A DNA stretch of 64,000 bases from Rhodosporidiobolus odoratus (lineage: Eukaryota > Basidiomycota > Microbotryomycetes > Sporidiobolales > Sporidiobolaceae), in NCBI GenBank assembly GCA_034387635.1, contig JAOANU010000002.1, positions 1,054,001 to 1,118,000 on the forward strand. The letters are read 5' to 3'. The translations under genes and the position numbers were made by a program. The stretch's first letter is position 1, and each line of letters starts with the position of its first letter. Shown piece after piece: positions 32,301 through 43,368 of this stretch. The notes under the pieces were generated by a model, which ran no database searches, was not told the origin of the DNA, and saw nothing but the letters and a program-made list of their open reading frames with translations.

Positions 32301-35190
32301 AACGGCGCCACGCGGCAGGCTGAGTGGGTGGAGCAGTGCTAGGAAGGGTTGGCCGGAGGGGCAGTGACGCTTGGGCTGAAGTCGACACTGGGCAAGTCGA
32401 AGAGGGCAGCGCATCGCGGGCGAGGATCTTGGTAGGCGGCTGAGCTGCCGCAGGTACTGCTGGAGGGGGAAGTGGCTTGGATGGTGCCCTTCGAGAGGTT
32501 GTCTGCTCGCTCGGGCTTGTTTTGGGAGCAGTAGTCGAGGGCGAGATAGGGTCGGCAAGAGCGGCTGCGCTCGCCTCGGGCTCCTTCGCTGACGCCTCGC
32601 TCTTCTTCTCCTGAGCAACCTTAGCCTCCGTCGACGCTTTCATCCGCTCTTCCAGCTCGAGCGCCTTCTTTCTCGCGCGCTCCTTCTGCTCGGCTCGCTG
32701 CTGCTCTTCCTCCTCACGCCGTTTCCTCGCGCGCTCGGCGGCGGCGTGCATCTCCCGAGCATGAGTTGCCTCGAGATCTGGCACCGGCACCTCAGCGGAA
32801 TTCTCCGAGGGTTGTGGATCGATGGGAGGCGCAGGAGCGGGGATAGGCGGGGCAGGCAGAGATGCAGCCGGGGCAGCCGGCGGTGAGAGAACGTTGGTGA
32901 GAGGTTGAACAGAGGGAAGAGGAGCTCGCTGCGAAGGGGGAGAGAACGATGAGCGGGAGGGGGCCGAAGGTAGATGCTGAGGGTGATGAAGATGCGGCGG
33001 AAGCATCCTTGCCCCGCCCTCAGGGTTTCCTCCTGGTCCTGCTTCTGCAGTAGCTGACAGATGCGGCATCGATCGCCCTTGCCAGTCGGCGCTCGGTTTG
33101 CGACCCCATGCTCCCATCTTTTGCTGCTCGCCGAAGCTCTCCCTCCTGCCTGAGCTGGAAAGGGGAATCTGCCGCGTTGAGGGGGACGTGATCGAGGGGC
33201 GCCTTCGCGGCGGGGAAGTAACGGATGGCCGCCTTCGCGGGGCGTCGGAGGAACTGTGATGAGCGAGATGAGGTGGAAGATCGGAGAAGCCGGACGTGCG
33301 ACGCTCGCTTTGAGGCTTCGAGGTCGAAGAAGACAGAATCGAGGTCGGTTCAGGCGGTGCAGACGGGCGTTTGGGCAAAGAAGCTGCTGGTTCAAATTTG
33401 CCGAGTCGGTCGTTGAAGAGGTTCTTCGCGTCGACATGGGCTTGTCCAGCTCGAGGCGGCCACGACCGATCATAATCGTCCCCAAACCGCTCCTCCCGCT
33501 TCGGCGGTTCGATAACCTCTCCTGGCGCGAGCGGCTTCTCCAGCAGCGCAAGTTCCGCAAGACCAGGCTCGCGAAGCTCATCTTCGCCTGTCCTGACGCC
33601 GGGTTGGCGCTCGTCCTCGACGATCTTGTACTGGGTCCCGTCTGCGAACTCGATAGTCGTGTCGAGGAAATCGTCGTCGTCCTGCCCGAGAGACCAGCTT
33701 GAGCCTGGCGAGATGAGGCCTCAAGAGAAAAAGAAAGCGACGTACCTCGTCCCAGTGTGACGCATTCGGGTCGAGGTGAACCCCGCGGAAAGCGTCGAGA
33801 CCCTCGAGCAGGTGAGCGTTAGTCGCCGCAGCGGCTGCGGCACGGGCCTGCATCTCCCTCTCCCTAGCCTGCATCTGTTCCACAACGATCCGCGCCCGCG
33901 CTTCCTTGGCTACGAAAGAAAGGAACCTTGCGTCAGTTTGCGCTGTCGGCACATTTGAAGGGAAGAGGCAACGTACCATGCGCCGCCTCCGCCGCAGTGG
34001 GAAACTCGCCACTCATATCCCTCCGTCCTCCCAGCCCCAGCGAAGGCATAACCCGTCCCCCGGGAGAAGGCTTTGCGCCCCAGACCGCTCCACCTGGCCG
34101 TACCAATGCAAGCCCCGGAAGCCTCGCTACGGAGGAAGCCGAGATCGATGGTGCACCCGGGACGGACGAGGCAGGAGAAGGGGAGACAGGTTTTTTGTTC
34201 CAACCCAGCTGGACTGAGGAAGCGGTCGAGGCAGCAAGAGAGACGGAGGGGCTTGAGGAGATCTTGCCGGCGAAGAGGCGAGGGTGAGAAGCTGAGACAG
34301 GAGTTGGAACAGGCGGCGTGGCCAGGCGAGCTATGTAGGTACAGTATGAGCGAAAGGTTCGAAAGGGTGGAAAGGGAAAACAGGAATGACTGACCTGCAA
34401 CGGGTTTCACGTCGGGCTTCGCCTTCTCACCCGCTTTCTCCAAGAACTTCTTGTTGACCGCCAGCGAGCTCTGAAACTTTTTCTGCGGTAGAGGGGCGAC
34501 GATGGAAGGAGCAGCGCCGGTTGCGGTTGAAGGCGCGGTCGGGGTGGGGGAGACGGAAGGAGCTGGGGGAGGGGTGGCGCGAGCGGTGGCTGCGGGTGCT
34601 GGAGAGGGAGGAGGAGGGGTCTTGCTGCCTTCTGCGGGTGAGGAGGCGTTGTCTGATGGTGATTCGGAGGAAAGAAAGAGGCTGCTCGTCACAAGGCTGG
34701 GGTTCGAGGGTGTTGGCTCGACGATAGCTGGAGCGCCTGTTTGTTCAGACGTTGCTGTAGCTTCCGACCCCGCTCCTGAGCCTACGACCCCACCATCGGT
34801 GTCTGCTGGCTTGCTCGTTCCGAGTCCCTCCCTTGTAACGGGTGACCCCGTCATCTCGCCAATGACTGCCTGGCCATTCGGTTCGTTCCCCGCTACCGCC
34901 TCTTTTCCCATCTGTGCTCCTTGCTGCGAGTCTCGAGGCTGGTCAAGTCCCGGAGCCTCCCCCTCCTTCCCGATCATCGCGTCAAGTCCTCCCTCATCCC
35001 CTCTTGCCGCTTTCTCGATATACGTGGCCGTCTCCTCTGCATCTTGTCTTCCCGCTCCGACAGTCACCGCTCCAGCCTGAGCCGGAGCGGCAGACTGAGT
35101 TGGGTTGTCCGACGACGAGGCAGTCGGTGGGAGATTGTTCAATTGGTTGTCTGGTTGAGTTGGAGAGGCTGAAGTGAGAGCATCTTGCAT
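29349..35190 (-). CDS. Very large low-complexity Pro/Ala/Ser/Gln-rich protein
   Basis: Five exons (35190-34395, 34330-33977, 33909-33746, 33681-30805, 30695-29349) give 1845 residues in one continuous frame. Ordered islands occur in a mostly disordered chain: KKFQSSLAVNKKFLEKAGEK near residue 245; VQLGWNKKPVSPSP near 300; a helix ARIVVEQMQAREREMQARAA near 400; DTTIEFADGTQYKIVED near 450 and ERFGDDYDRSWPP with NLFNDRLGKFEPAA just after; a highly charged coiled coil (ERARKRREEEEQQRAEQKER) near 690; and DDWLMPKRYIKGVVQHAV near 1150. The last 450 residues are Pro/Gln/Tyr-rich with P-Y-P and Q-P-Y repeats, typical of condensate-forming RNA-associated proteins. A weak PAM2-like LNPAVASVW occurs near residue 1430. 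I know of no named homologue; translational or mRNA regulation is inferred from composition only. Confidence 0.7.
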
Positions 35191-35515
35191 CCGTACGAGT
35201 CAGGCTGAGTGGGTACGCGGACTGGATGAGCAGAAAGACCAAGCCGACACGATTCGATTCACCTCCAAAGACGAGAGCGGGGTAATCGGGAGCAATCCTA
35301 ATCAGCAATACAACACAAATCAGTACCGGGCTAATCGTGATTACAATCGGCATGTTTCTCCCAGGGTATCATCGAGATGGAGACTAGGATTACTCGAGTA
35401 CACATGTAGCGGTCCGGCGCTCGGCGGGAACAAGTCACACAGATAGTATCATACAACGAAGGCAAAGAACCGCATTCAGAAAAACTGGCGCGGCCGGTCG
35501 ACCTTCTCAAAAGGC
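35191..35515. promoter_or_regulatory. Promoter region of the large low-complexity protein gene
   Basis: About 325 bases between the start codon at 35190 and the MTC1 stop at 35518. It is richer in A/T than its surroundings (35260-35360). No coding sequence seen. Confidence 0.45.
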
Positions 35516-37549
35516 TTAAACGACCCCCACCCTCGCTTCCTGCGCCGCCTGACTCGCTTCAACTTCCTGCTGCTCCCTCTGTTCGTCGCTTTGTGCTGAA
35601 GAATGCTCATGGAGCGCATGCTGAGCTTCGGCACGGGCGGATGCAATCGCGTCCGACTGGGCTCGCATGCTGTACAGTGACGAGACAGCGTCAATCGCTG
35701 CAAGGTAGTCGACAGAACAACGAATGTGCGCACCGGTGTGTAATGTATTCCTGACCGATAATCTCGACACTCCTCCTGATGATCTCGACCATCGCATCCT
35801 CAACCCACTCATTTTCCTCGAACGGAATGTCGAGCCAGCTCGACGGCATCGACTGCGACATACTCGAATGAACGAGGTTGTGCGTTGGGTCACGCAGGAT
35901 GAGGAGAAAGTAAAGGACTTTTTGCGCGTCGGGTGTTGTAGAGGCGGGGTTGAGAGAGGACGATGGGAGGGATGGCACGGGAGAGAGACAGGGCTGGATG
36001 CGCATGTAGATGGGACAAGTGGTGACGGGAACGGTGACGCCGTCGGCGGACGAGGACGAGGGCGTAGCATCAGGCTTGTACGTCGCCTTGATGAGCTGGT
36101 CGAGGCTGGCCTGTGATGGAATGGGACGTGAGCGCGCACGGAATAGCCGACGTGAGGAATCTAAAGCCTACCTCGGCAAGCTTCCATCCTTCGGTCAAGC
36201 CATCAACGATATTGAGGTCGCGGACTTCGTCGTCTCCCTCAGACGACTCGCGCGGCTTTTCCTCCGTTCCTTTGTTGACGATGAGCGTTCCACCTTCGAT
36301 CTGCTCCATAATCTGTGAAGACAAGGCGTGTCAGATCTGAGGATAGGGCTGAAAAGGAGGAAGTCTGTCATACCTTGGCGAGCCCACGATAAACAAGCGT
36401 TTCCACCCCGTCATAGCCGACCATATCGTGCGAAAGCGAAACTTGAATCACTTCGTGTTCGGCGATGGGTGGAGCGACGGCATTGAGGAGGTCGGTAAGC
36501 GATTTCAAGGTTGTAGACTTGAGGTCCTTGCCTATTCGTGATGTGCGACGGCAAAACCTGAGGTCAGCCAGAATAGCAAGACTTGAGCGAGCGAGGGCGT
36601 ACCAATCTGGTCTAGATGAGCACCCTTCGCATACCCGGCCACAGTCTCGCCCCATTTCTTGGCCTGTTCATTCTCCCCGAGCGCCTTCATCAAGCCTTCT
36701 CCCAGTCCCGCAATTCCTCCTGCTGCCGAGGCCTGCTCTTGAGCCGCCTTGACCTGCTCCTCCGCGGCGATCTTGGCCTGTTGGGCCAGGCTGGACGCTT
36801 GGTGGACGACCGAAGAAGCCTGGTTCCACATGGATGACCAGCCCCACCCTCCACTCCCTGCGGCAGCGACGGGCGCTGACGGGGCCGGAGACGAGGCGAC
36901 AGCGGTAGCAGAAGTGGATGCGACAGATTGTGCAGGAGGAGCAGCAGCAGTCGACCTCGGGCTTGACCCTGTCGCAGTCCCCGCTGTTCGGACGCTCCTG
37001 GCACTGTCGGTGCTCCTCCTTGGGGCCGCATCTCCGGCCGTCATGCCCGCTCGTACGGGTACGGCTCCAAGGTTGTTCCTGCTCGTACTCCTGCTGAGAC
37101 CCGAGGGGATGCTCGTCTTCTTCTCGAGGGCGCGTTCGCTTCCGCTTAGAGAAGCACGAGGGGCGGCGGGGGTTGAGGAACGCTGGGTGATTTCGTCGAG
37201 GAAGTCGAGGACAGACTGAGCTTCTGCTGCATTGGCGGGTGCCTTGGCGGGAGATGCGGTGGTGGAGGCTGAGGGAGGTTTCCCCACTCCAGATGGACCA
37301 CCTCCGAGAGCGGTTGATGAACCGGAACGAGGTAGAGCGGAAGAGGGAGCGCCGGTCGAGGATGTAGGCCTGGGTGGTGTACCAGAGTAGGCGTCTAGCG
37401 AGTCGAGAAACTGGAGAACGTCTTCGTTGCGGCTGCGAGAGGCAACAATGGGATCGGGTGACGATGAAAGAGGGGGGTCAGCGCATCACGCGAGGCTGAG
37501 TGGGAGCAGCGTACCGAGAGGTAGAAGTGCGTGGAGGAGGTGCAGCCAT
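35516..37549 (-). CDS. MTC1: Maintenance of telomere capping protein 1 homologue (DUF5427)
   Basis: Six exons (37549-37515, 37432-36603, 36531-36374, 36312-36172, 36110-35734, 35669-35516) give 564 residues. The family signature DVLQFLDSLDAYSG opens the protein and recurs as VLDFLDEITQ. After a Ser/Ala-rich part come WGWSSMWNQASSVVHQASSL, KKWGETVAGYAKGAHLDQIG, then KDLKSTTLKSLTDLLNAVAP, EHEVIQVSLSHDMVGYDGVE and a C-terminal region with YFLLILRDPTHNL. This arrangement matches yeast Mtc1 and its fungal relatives, which are cytoplasmic COPI-vesicle-associated proteins whose loss is synthetic with cdc13-1; the telomere link is probably indirect. The C terminus is a charged Gln/Ala helix. Its start codon lies only 81 bases from the divergent COX14-like gene. 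Confidence 0.85.
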
Positions 37550-37630
37550 AGTGATTTGTCGCTAGCTGGAAGCAGGAGAGAGTTAGGTAAGAAGAACCTC
37601 CTTCGACTTGATCAACCCACTTTGCACGAC
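37550..37630. promoter_or_regulatory. Very short bidirectional promoter, MTC1 / COX14-like
   Basis: Only 81 bases separate the two start codons, so both 5' leaders and any core promoters must lie here or extend into the neighbouring coding sequence. The motif TAGCTGGAAGCAGGAGAGAG lies in the middle; no TATA box is evident. Confidence 0.6.
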
Positions 37631-38050
37631 ATGGCAGCACGAATCAGCATAGCAGACATTGCTCACAGGTACGTCCTTCCCTCATCAGACCTTCCTGCCG
37701 CTACTCACCCTTGCCCATTCGCAGGATCACTGTTTCTTCCCTTGCCGGCCTTTCTGTCTGTCCGTCCCGCACTCCATCTACCGATATCTCTTAGTGTAGG
37801 TTCTGACTCGCGCATTTGATAGACGGAATGTATGGTATGTGGCGCACTCACACCGAGACCATGAAGGCCGGCGAGGAGGCCTGGGCAAAGCATCTCGCGG
37901 TACGCTCCCCTCTTGCCACTCCCCATTCTGTGACCAAGATGTGCTGATCTTGCTTTCTGCGGCTCCCAGGAAGAGGCAGCGAAGCAGAGGGAGCTCGACG
38001 ACCCGCTGCTCAAGGGTTTCGTCGACCCACCCGCTCAACGACCTTCTTAG
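37631..38050 (+). CDS. COX14: Small mitochondrial membrane protein, Cox14-like
   Basis: Four exons (37631-37668, 37725-37759, 37823-37899, 37970-38050) give 76 residues. The start AARISIADIAHRITVSSLAG, followed by LSVYGMYGMW, matches the layout of yeast Cox14 (a short N terminus, then HR-(L/I)-TV and a glycine-rich single membrane helix), and the tail is a charged helix (EEAAKQRELDDPLL). Cox14 sits in the inner mitochondrial membrane and helps regulate Cox1 synthesis during cytochrome c oxidase assembly. Exon 2 (35 bases) was placed by frame and motif; its donor is GTCCGT. Because the protein is so short, family assignment depends on few residues. Convergent with MSS1, 114 bases away. Confidence 0.62.
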
Positions 38051-38164
38051 ACCCTCTTTTTTTGTTGTTTCCTGTCTTCGCCGCATCGCAACTATCGCCT
38101 CTCTGGACCTCCACGTGTACTGTCTACCATTGTAAGGGCTCTGTACCTCACGTGTAAGCAGCCG

Positions 38165-40584
38165 CTACTTGCCAATACAGAAGCCTCGGAAGATTCCTCC
38201 TAGGACTTCCTCCACGTCGACAGCTCCGGTGATCTTGCCGAGTGCGAGGGTGGCGTAGCGCAGCTCTTCTCCGGCGTCGACGATGTCTTCGGGGCTCATG
38301 TCTGCGGGGCAGAGGTATCAGCCGGGCGAGCATGTCCGAGTGAGCCTCACCAGAAACGAACCTAGGAAAGCGTCGAGAGAGGCAAGGCATTCCTGTAGGA
38401 AAGAACCGCCGAATCAAGGCGGGCCGGTCAGTCATAGCGTCCGGACGAGCGGGTCGGAGGCGTGCCCGATGATTAGAGGCTTCCGCAACGGCGGGTTTGT
38501 TGAGAGTCCGGCTCACCTCGAGATGTCGTCGATGGCGCTCATGAGTCACGATCGGGGTCTCTTCCAGGTCGTCGGAAAGATCATATCTATCGACTCTTGT
38601 TAGTGACCGATTGCCGACCGCGCAAACAGCTGGCAGAACAGGAAGCAGAGTGTTGCGCACCTTCTCTTCAGTTCCGCCTTCAACCTGTCGGCCAAGCCAC
38701 TCAGCCCTTTACCCTCTGTCACACTCAGGTATACCATCCCGCGATCTTCCGCATCCATTCCCCACCATTCCTTGCCCTCCTCCGTCAACCGCGTGACGAG
38801 CAGTTCGAGCTGTTCCGGAGCCGGCGGCTGCGTGTCTGCCTTGTTGAGGATGAGAAGGGTGGACGGGTCGATCAAGGACAGTGTCTGTGCGTCCACTAAA
38901 GGTGAAGGAGTGGCCGGTGGAGTACATGAAGAGGATGCGGTGTGTATGGCTGAAGAGGCAGAAGATGGTGGGAAAAGTTCGGACAAGGACAGAACACAGA
39001 GCTTGATGTCGGCTTTACGGGCCCTGCAGATACGGTGTAAGTAAATAACAGCCTCGATCGTTGAGATCATCCTTGGCAAGGATGGGTTGCTGGTCGTCCG
39101 CTGCTTCGCCTTCTCAACTCTGTCACCCTGGGCGGTTAGGTGACACGTAGGGAACTGCAGGTGACATACCTCTCCACCGCCCTCTCTATACCTATCCGCT
39201 CCACCTCGTCCCCGGTCTTCCTCAGTCCTGCTGTATCTGCAACCTGCACCGGAAACCCATGAAAGTCTAGCGAGAGCTCGACTACGTCGCGGGTGGTTCC
39301 GGGGACCGCGGTAACGATGGCGGCTTCTCGTTGAGCTGGGGCAGAATGTAGGTCAGCTCGACTGTACGGGCAGCCGTAGAAGGTTCGGGATGAGGGTAAA
39401 GAGTGAGCAAGCAAACCTAGCCAGTTGAGCAAGCTGCTTTTGCCAGCATTTGGTGGGCCGATAATGGCGAGCTGAATCCCTTGACGAATGATTTCTCCTC
39501 GCCGACCGTCGTCGAGGTGCTTGTTGATCAGGGCGCGGAGCGAAAAAATCTTGTCACGGGCTGTTTGTAGGAAATCGCTAGCAATAAAGTCAGCAACGAT
39601 AGAAGACACCGAATGCTGTGTGGCGTCGATCAACGCGGGCGAAGGCGAGGACGAAGGGAGCATGCTCACCTTGATCGAAGACTCCGGTCGAGATCCCCTC
39701 GTCTTCCCCGAAGTCAATCAGCGCTTCGACCAGCGCCATCGCCTCAATAGCTGGAGCTCTCATCGCGTCATACGCTTGCCGAATATGACCCTACACATCA
39801 CATGTCATAGCAAAGGAAGGGAGGGATGTGAGTCTCGCATTGCAAAGTCAGGCAGCTACGAAGGCAGGCCAGAACAGATGAGGATGCGAGGACAGCTCGA
39901 CGCACACTCGCCTGCCTCGCCGCCAATTTCCTCTGCTGTTCCGTCTCTGCATCGACCAGATCTCTGATACCTTCCACCTCGGTCAGGTCCATCTTGCCCG
40001 CCTCAAACGCCAGGCGGGTAAATTCTCCTGGTTCTGCGATGCGGAATTTGCCGCGTCCTTCTATCGACAGTGTAGGTAGAACGCGGAGGAGAAGCTGCAT
40101 CAAGGCTGGAGAGCCGTGGAGATGCAGTTCGAGGGTCGGCTGAGCAGTCAAGGCGGAGGTAGCTACAAGAACCCGGATGTTCAGCGCTTTGCAGGAGGTT
40201 CAGATAAAGAAGCGGATGCTTACCTGGGAAGTAGAGCACGACGGCCTCGTCTAGCACTTCGCGTGTATCGGGATGTACAATCTTGCGCAATACAGCCCTC
40301 CGTTCTGGCGGTGCTTCCCTCATCGTTTGTCGCTGAGTCTTGCCCCTCGCCGGCATAGTCATTCTTCGCCAGACCTCGAGAACGTCATCGCCCGAGATGC
40401 GGAGTATCGATATCGCTGATTTGCCTTTGCCGGTAGCAGGTGCGAAGATGGTGGGCAGCGACGGCGAGGTCGCGGTTGCAATCGAGGAGGTCGAGGCGAA
40501 ACAAGGACGAAGAAGGGCGGTAGCGGCTGACAGATGTCGTGACGGCTTGAGTACTCGTATGTTCGTGCTTGTAGACCGAAGCAT
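38165..40584 (-). CDS. MSS1: Mitochondrial tRNA modification GTPase (MnmE / Mss1)
   Basis: Nine exons (40584-40224, 40162-39906, 39790-39670, 39560-39417, 39335-39170, 39023-38661, 38586-38517, 38392-38362, 38301-38165) give 549 residues. An Arg/Ser-rich N terminus looks like a mitochondrial presequence. The folate-binding N domain has [20 protein letters not shown] and [17 protein letters not shown] with [17 protein letters not shown]. The GTPase domain has [16 protein letters not shown] (P-loop), [16 protein letters not shown] and LNKAD (G4). The C terminus ends [11 protein letters not shown], the invariant F-C-I-G-K tail with its functional cysteine. With Mto1/GidA it makes 5-carboxymethylaminomethyl uridine at the wobble position of mitochondrial tRNAs. 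Exon 4 starts at the CAAACAG acceptor because that joins FDQ to [16 protein letters not shown] as in bacterial MnmE. Confidence 0.95.
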
Positions 40585-40785
40585 CGTGATGGATCAGAGC
40601 GAAGGGGGGGAAAGAAGGAAGTGAGTCGGAGAAGTCCGACTCTGGCTCAAGCCCTGCCCCTCCTCGTTCCGGTTCCACGACAAGGTTCTCAGCAACACAT
40701 ACATACCAAGTCAAAGCGGACCCGGGCTGTTCTCACATTCGTCAAGCTAGTTGACCGCTCTTCTCCCTACTTCGCGCGACTTTCC
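40585..40785. promoter_or_regulatory. Bidirectional promoter, MSS1 / cyclophilin-like
   Basis: About 200 bases between divergent start codons. No coding sequence; no clear TATA box. Confidence 0.5.
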
Positions 40786-41929
40786 ATGCGCGCCTATATC
40801 GACTTCGCAGCTGGAGATGCTGCCGCACACGCCGCAGGAACGAGTCGGTATGACGCACTTGTCAGCTGGCTCGCCGAGAATGGAGCCAAGTATGGATTGC
40901 CGCAGAAACTGGAAGAGCTGGACGAAAGCGGTCGAGAGACGCTGACGGCAGTGTACGAAGGCGATACAAAGGTACGCTCCTACTGAACGCTCTCTGTCGC
41001 TGGTACTGCATGCGGTGCGCGTGAGTGAGGCCGCTTGCTGTCGACTTGGCCGCCGTCTTTTCATGCTGACTTGTTCTTGACTTGCTCCAGGTCTCCCTAG
41101 ACCTGTCTTCCTTCTCTCCACCTCCAAGCCTCCTCCTTCCACGCTGCTACTTGAGCATCTCCACTTCAGCCGGCCTGAAAAAGACCTCCGCCAATTTCCT
41201 CACCCTCTTGACCGACGAGAAAAGTCTAAAGAGCAAGCGGGCACCAAACCCTCCCTTGCGGTATGAAGGCTGCAGCGTCTTTCGGATCGAGAAGGACTTT
41301 ATCGCTCAGACTGGGGATTGCACGAGGCAGAACGGCTCGGGGGGAGAGTCGATCTGTGCGGCCGTCTTCTGCTTACTCCCTTCATACCTACTCCTCTGCT
41401 CCCGCGCCGCAGGAGCGAAAGACGACTGTCGGCATCCGTATAACCGAGTCGGGCTGTAGCGGCCGAATCTCTGACCGTCAGGCCCCTCGCAGATGGTGGC
41501 GCTTTCAACGATGAAAAAGAAGGACTCAAGGTGCCGTTCGAGCTAGGGACCATTGCGATGGCAAACTCGGGCAAGAACTGTAAGCACGACTGTTGACTTG
41601 CCTACTAATGCTGCGATTGCGCCGCTGTGGATAGCTAACTACCCCCCGGCATTCAGCAAATACTTCACAGGTTCGTTTGCCGCCTTTCTTGCTGCGTCTA
41701 GCTTTCTACTGTCATATCACTGACAAGCTGTCCTCGCTAGTTCTTCCTCACTCTTACCTCGGATTCTGTCAAGCTCAAGAAGCTGACAGGCAAGTACGTC
41801 GCTTTCGGAGCAGTCGACCGCACCGATTCGGGGTCCCGGGAATGCCTCGAGCGGCTGAATGCCCTGGCAGATGGCAGGGGAGAGACGTCGATGCCCGTCT
41901 GGATAGAGGCATGCGGGGTCGAGCAGTAG
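40786..41929 (+). CDS. Divergent cyclophilin-type peptidyl-prolyl isomerase domain protein
   Basis: Five exons (40786-40971, 41091-41355, 41493-41579, 41657-41670, 41741-41929) give 246 residues. Residues 1-75 are an unfamiliar extension (SWLAENGAKYGLPQKLEELD). The cyclophilin domain follows with GLKKTSANFLTLLTDEK, YEGCSVFRIEKDFIAQTGD, NGSGGESIYGGAFNDE, GTIAMANSGKNSNTSQFFLT and LTGKYVAFGAVD. Compared with human CypA, Arg55, Phe60, Gln63, Gln111 and Phe113 are kept, but His126 is Tyr and Trp121 is absent, so catalysis and cyclosporin binding are probably weak. The first beta strands are also degenerate. The exon at 41657 is only 14 bases. Divergent from MSS1. It may act as a protein-binding rather than catalytic cyclophilin; that is inference. 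Confidence 0.87.
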
Positions 41930-42254
41930 GGAAAGCGAGAAGACCTTGTATCGAAATGTGGCTGGGCCATATTGGCCTTCTCAGCCTGCTTTCTTTCGGG
42001 CTCGAGACTTTGCTGTTCTAGACGAAGGCGGTCGCAGATCAGCTGTCACGGCCCGTAGTGAGGCCAATCGAGCCGAACAAGTCAAGCAGGGTAAGGACGC
42101 GCGCTGCGTGGGAAGTATCGCAGTGAGGTTACGGCGCTTTGTACGATACAGTCTCGATCCTTAAGACGGCCTACTCGTCCAGCAGTCTACAGTGAGTCCG
42201 AGGTCAGCAACCGAGCGTGCAGCAACAGAACTGGAGGAAAGGGAAGACGTACAC

Positions 42255-43290
42255 CTTCTTTGCGTCTTCAAAGATTTTGTCCACCTCTGCCGTCTTCTTC
42301 TTCGTAGCATCGTCCAGCTATAGATGCAATGGTCAGCACCTGACAGTACAGACGAAAGGCGAGAATGACAGCTCACCTTCTTTCCCTCTGCCCTCCCCTC
42401 TTCCTTCCCGACTACCTTTCTGTCGACATCAGCCTTGATCTCCTTCTGCCCGTCCGTCCTGATCTGCCTCACAGCAATCCTCGCCTTCTCACACAAGTTC
42501 TGCGTGTCTCGTACGAGCTGTTGTCGCTTGTCGTTGTCTGGTTTCGGGACGGGAACGCGAATCGTGGTTGCGCCGGTGGGCTGAGGGGTGAGGTTGAGCG
42601 GCGAAGCGTAGAGTGCGGCGGTTACAGCTTTCATACCCTGTGGAGTGACATGTCAGTGCGGGCGCAGAAGGAGAAAAAGCGGAGGGTACTCACAGCTTCT
42701 TCGTAGCAGTTCACGACGAGGTCCTTTCCGGCTTGAACGGAAACGGCAGCAAACTCATTCAGCGGTCGCTTCCCTTCGGGTGTCTCGACGCGGATGTTGT
42801 CCAACAGAGCTACGCGCGGGAGACGTCAGCCAGATTCACGGCAGTTGGAGGCAGAGACTAGCGACTTTAAAACAAGGAAAAACGAACCAGGAGAAACCCT
42901 CCCGACCCTGCCCACAACCTGCTTCAACCCGACTCTGAGCTTGTCGATAGCATCTGACATTCTGTCCTCCAACACCTTGAGCTCAAACACCTCTCCCGGC
43001 AGCTGCTTGTCGCTCAGCTCCTCCTCGGTCAGCATCTTGCCCTTGCCCTTCTTGCCTCCTTTGCCCTTGCCCGGTGCGGATTCGTCCGCTTCTTCGTCAT
43101 CAATAGGTTTCGGCGGCTTCTTGTTCGAGGCTTTGGTCTTTTTCGTTCGGATGTGGTGCAGAGGAAGGGCCGAAGCCGGAACTTGGGCGGGGAGAATGGA
43201 AGCGCCGGCACGGGGCGCGACGGCGCGGAGCGTAAGGGTAGCGAAACGTGCTGCTGGTCGTAGGGTGGTGGCAAGTGATCGCATCGACAT
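42255..43290 (-). CDS. RRF1: Mitochondrial ribosome recycling factor
   Basis: Four exons are supported (43290-42888, 42809-42694, 42637-42377, 42317-42255), 281 codons. The N terminus (MSMRSLATTLRPAARFATLT) is a typical mitochondrial presequence. The RRF domain begins VLEDRMSDAIDKLRVGL and continues VETPEGKRPLNEFAAVSV, LYASPLNLTPQP, TIRVPVPKPDNDKRQQLVRD, ARIAVRQIRTDGQ and KKKTAEVDKIFEDAKK. RRF splits mitochondrial post-termination ribosomes together with EF-G2. The 3' end is not certain: after the Lys-Lys at 42255 there is a GTGTAC donor, and possible acceptors near 42188 or 42172 give either a short new tail or an immediate stop; reading through gives a stop at 42206-42204. A lysine-rich linker (GKGKGGKKGKGK) follows the presequence. 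Start codon lies 78 bases from the divergent small gene. Confidence 0.9.
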
Positions 43291-43368
43291 GTTGAGTTTA
43301 GCGGGAGGAACGCAACATCTTTCTGTTCTTTCGTTCTTGACATCGCACACAACTCGATCCGACAAGCC
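43291..43368. promoter_or_regulatory. Very short bidirectional promoter, RRF1 / small conserved gene
   Basis: Only 78 bases between the divergent start codons. The segment contains TTTCTGTTCTTTCGTTCTTGA, pyrimidine-rich towards the plus-strand gene. Confidence 0.6.

Noticed and set aside
32640..33581. 313-codon minus-strand frame inside the large low-complexity gene
   Set aside because: Alternative frame of the exon 33681-30805; the other frame joins smoothly to exons on both sides.
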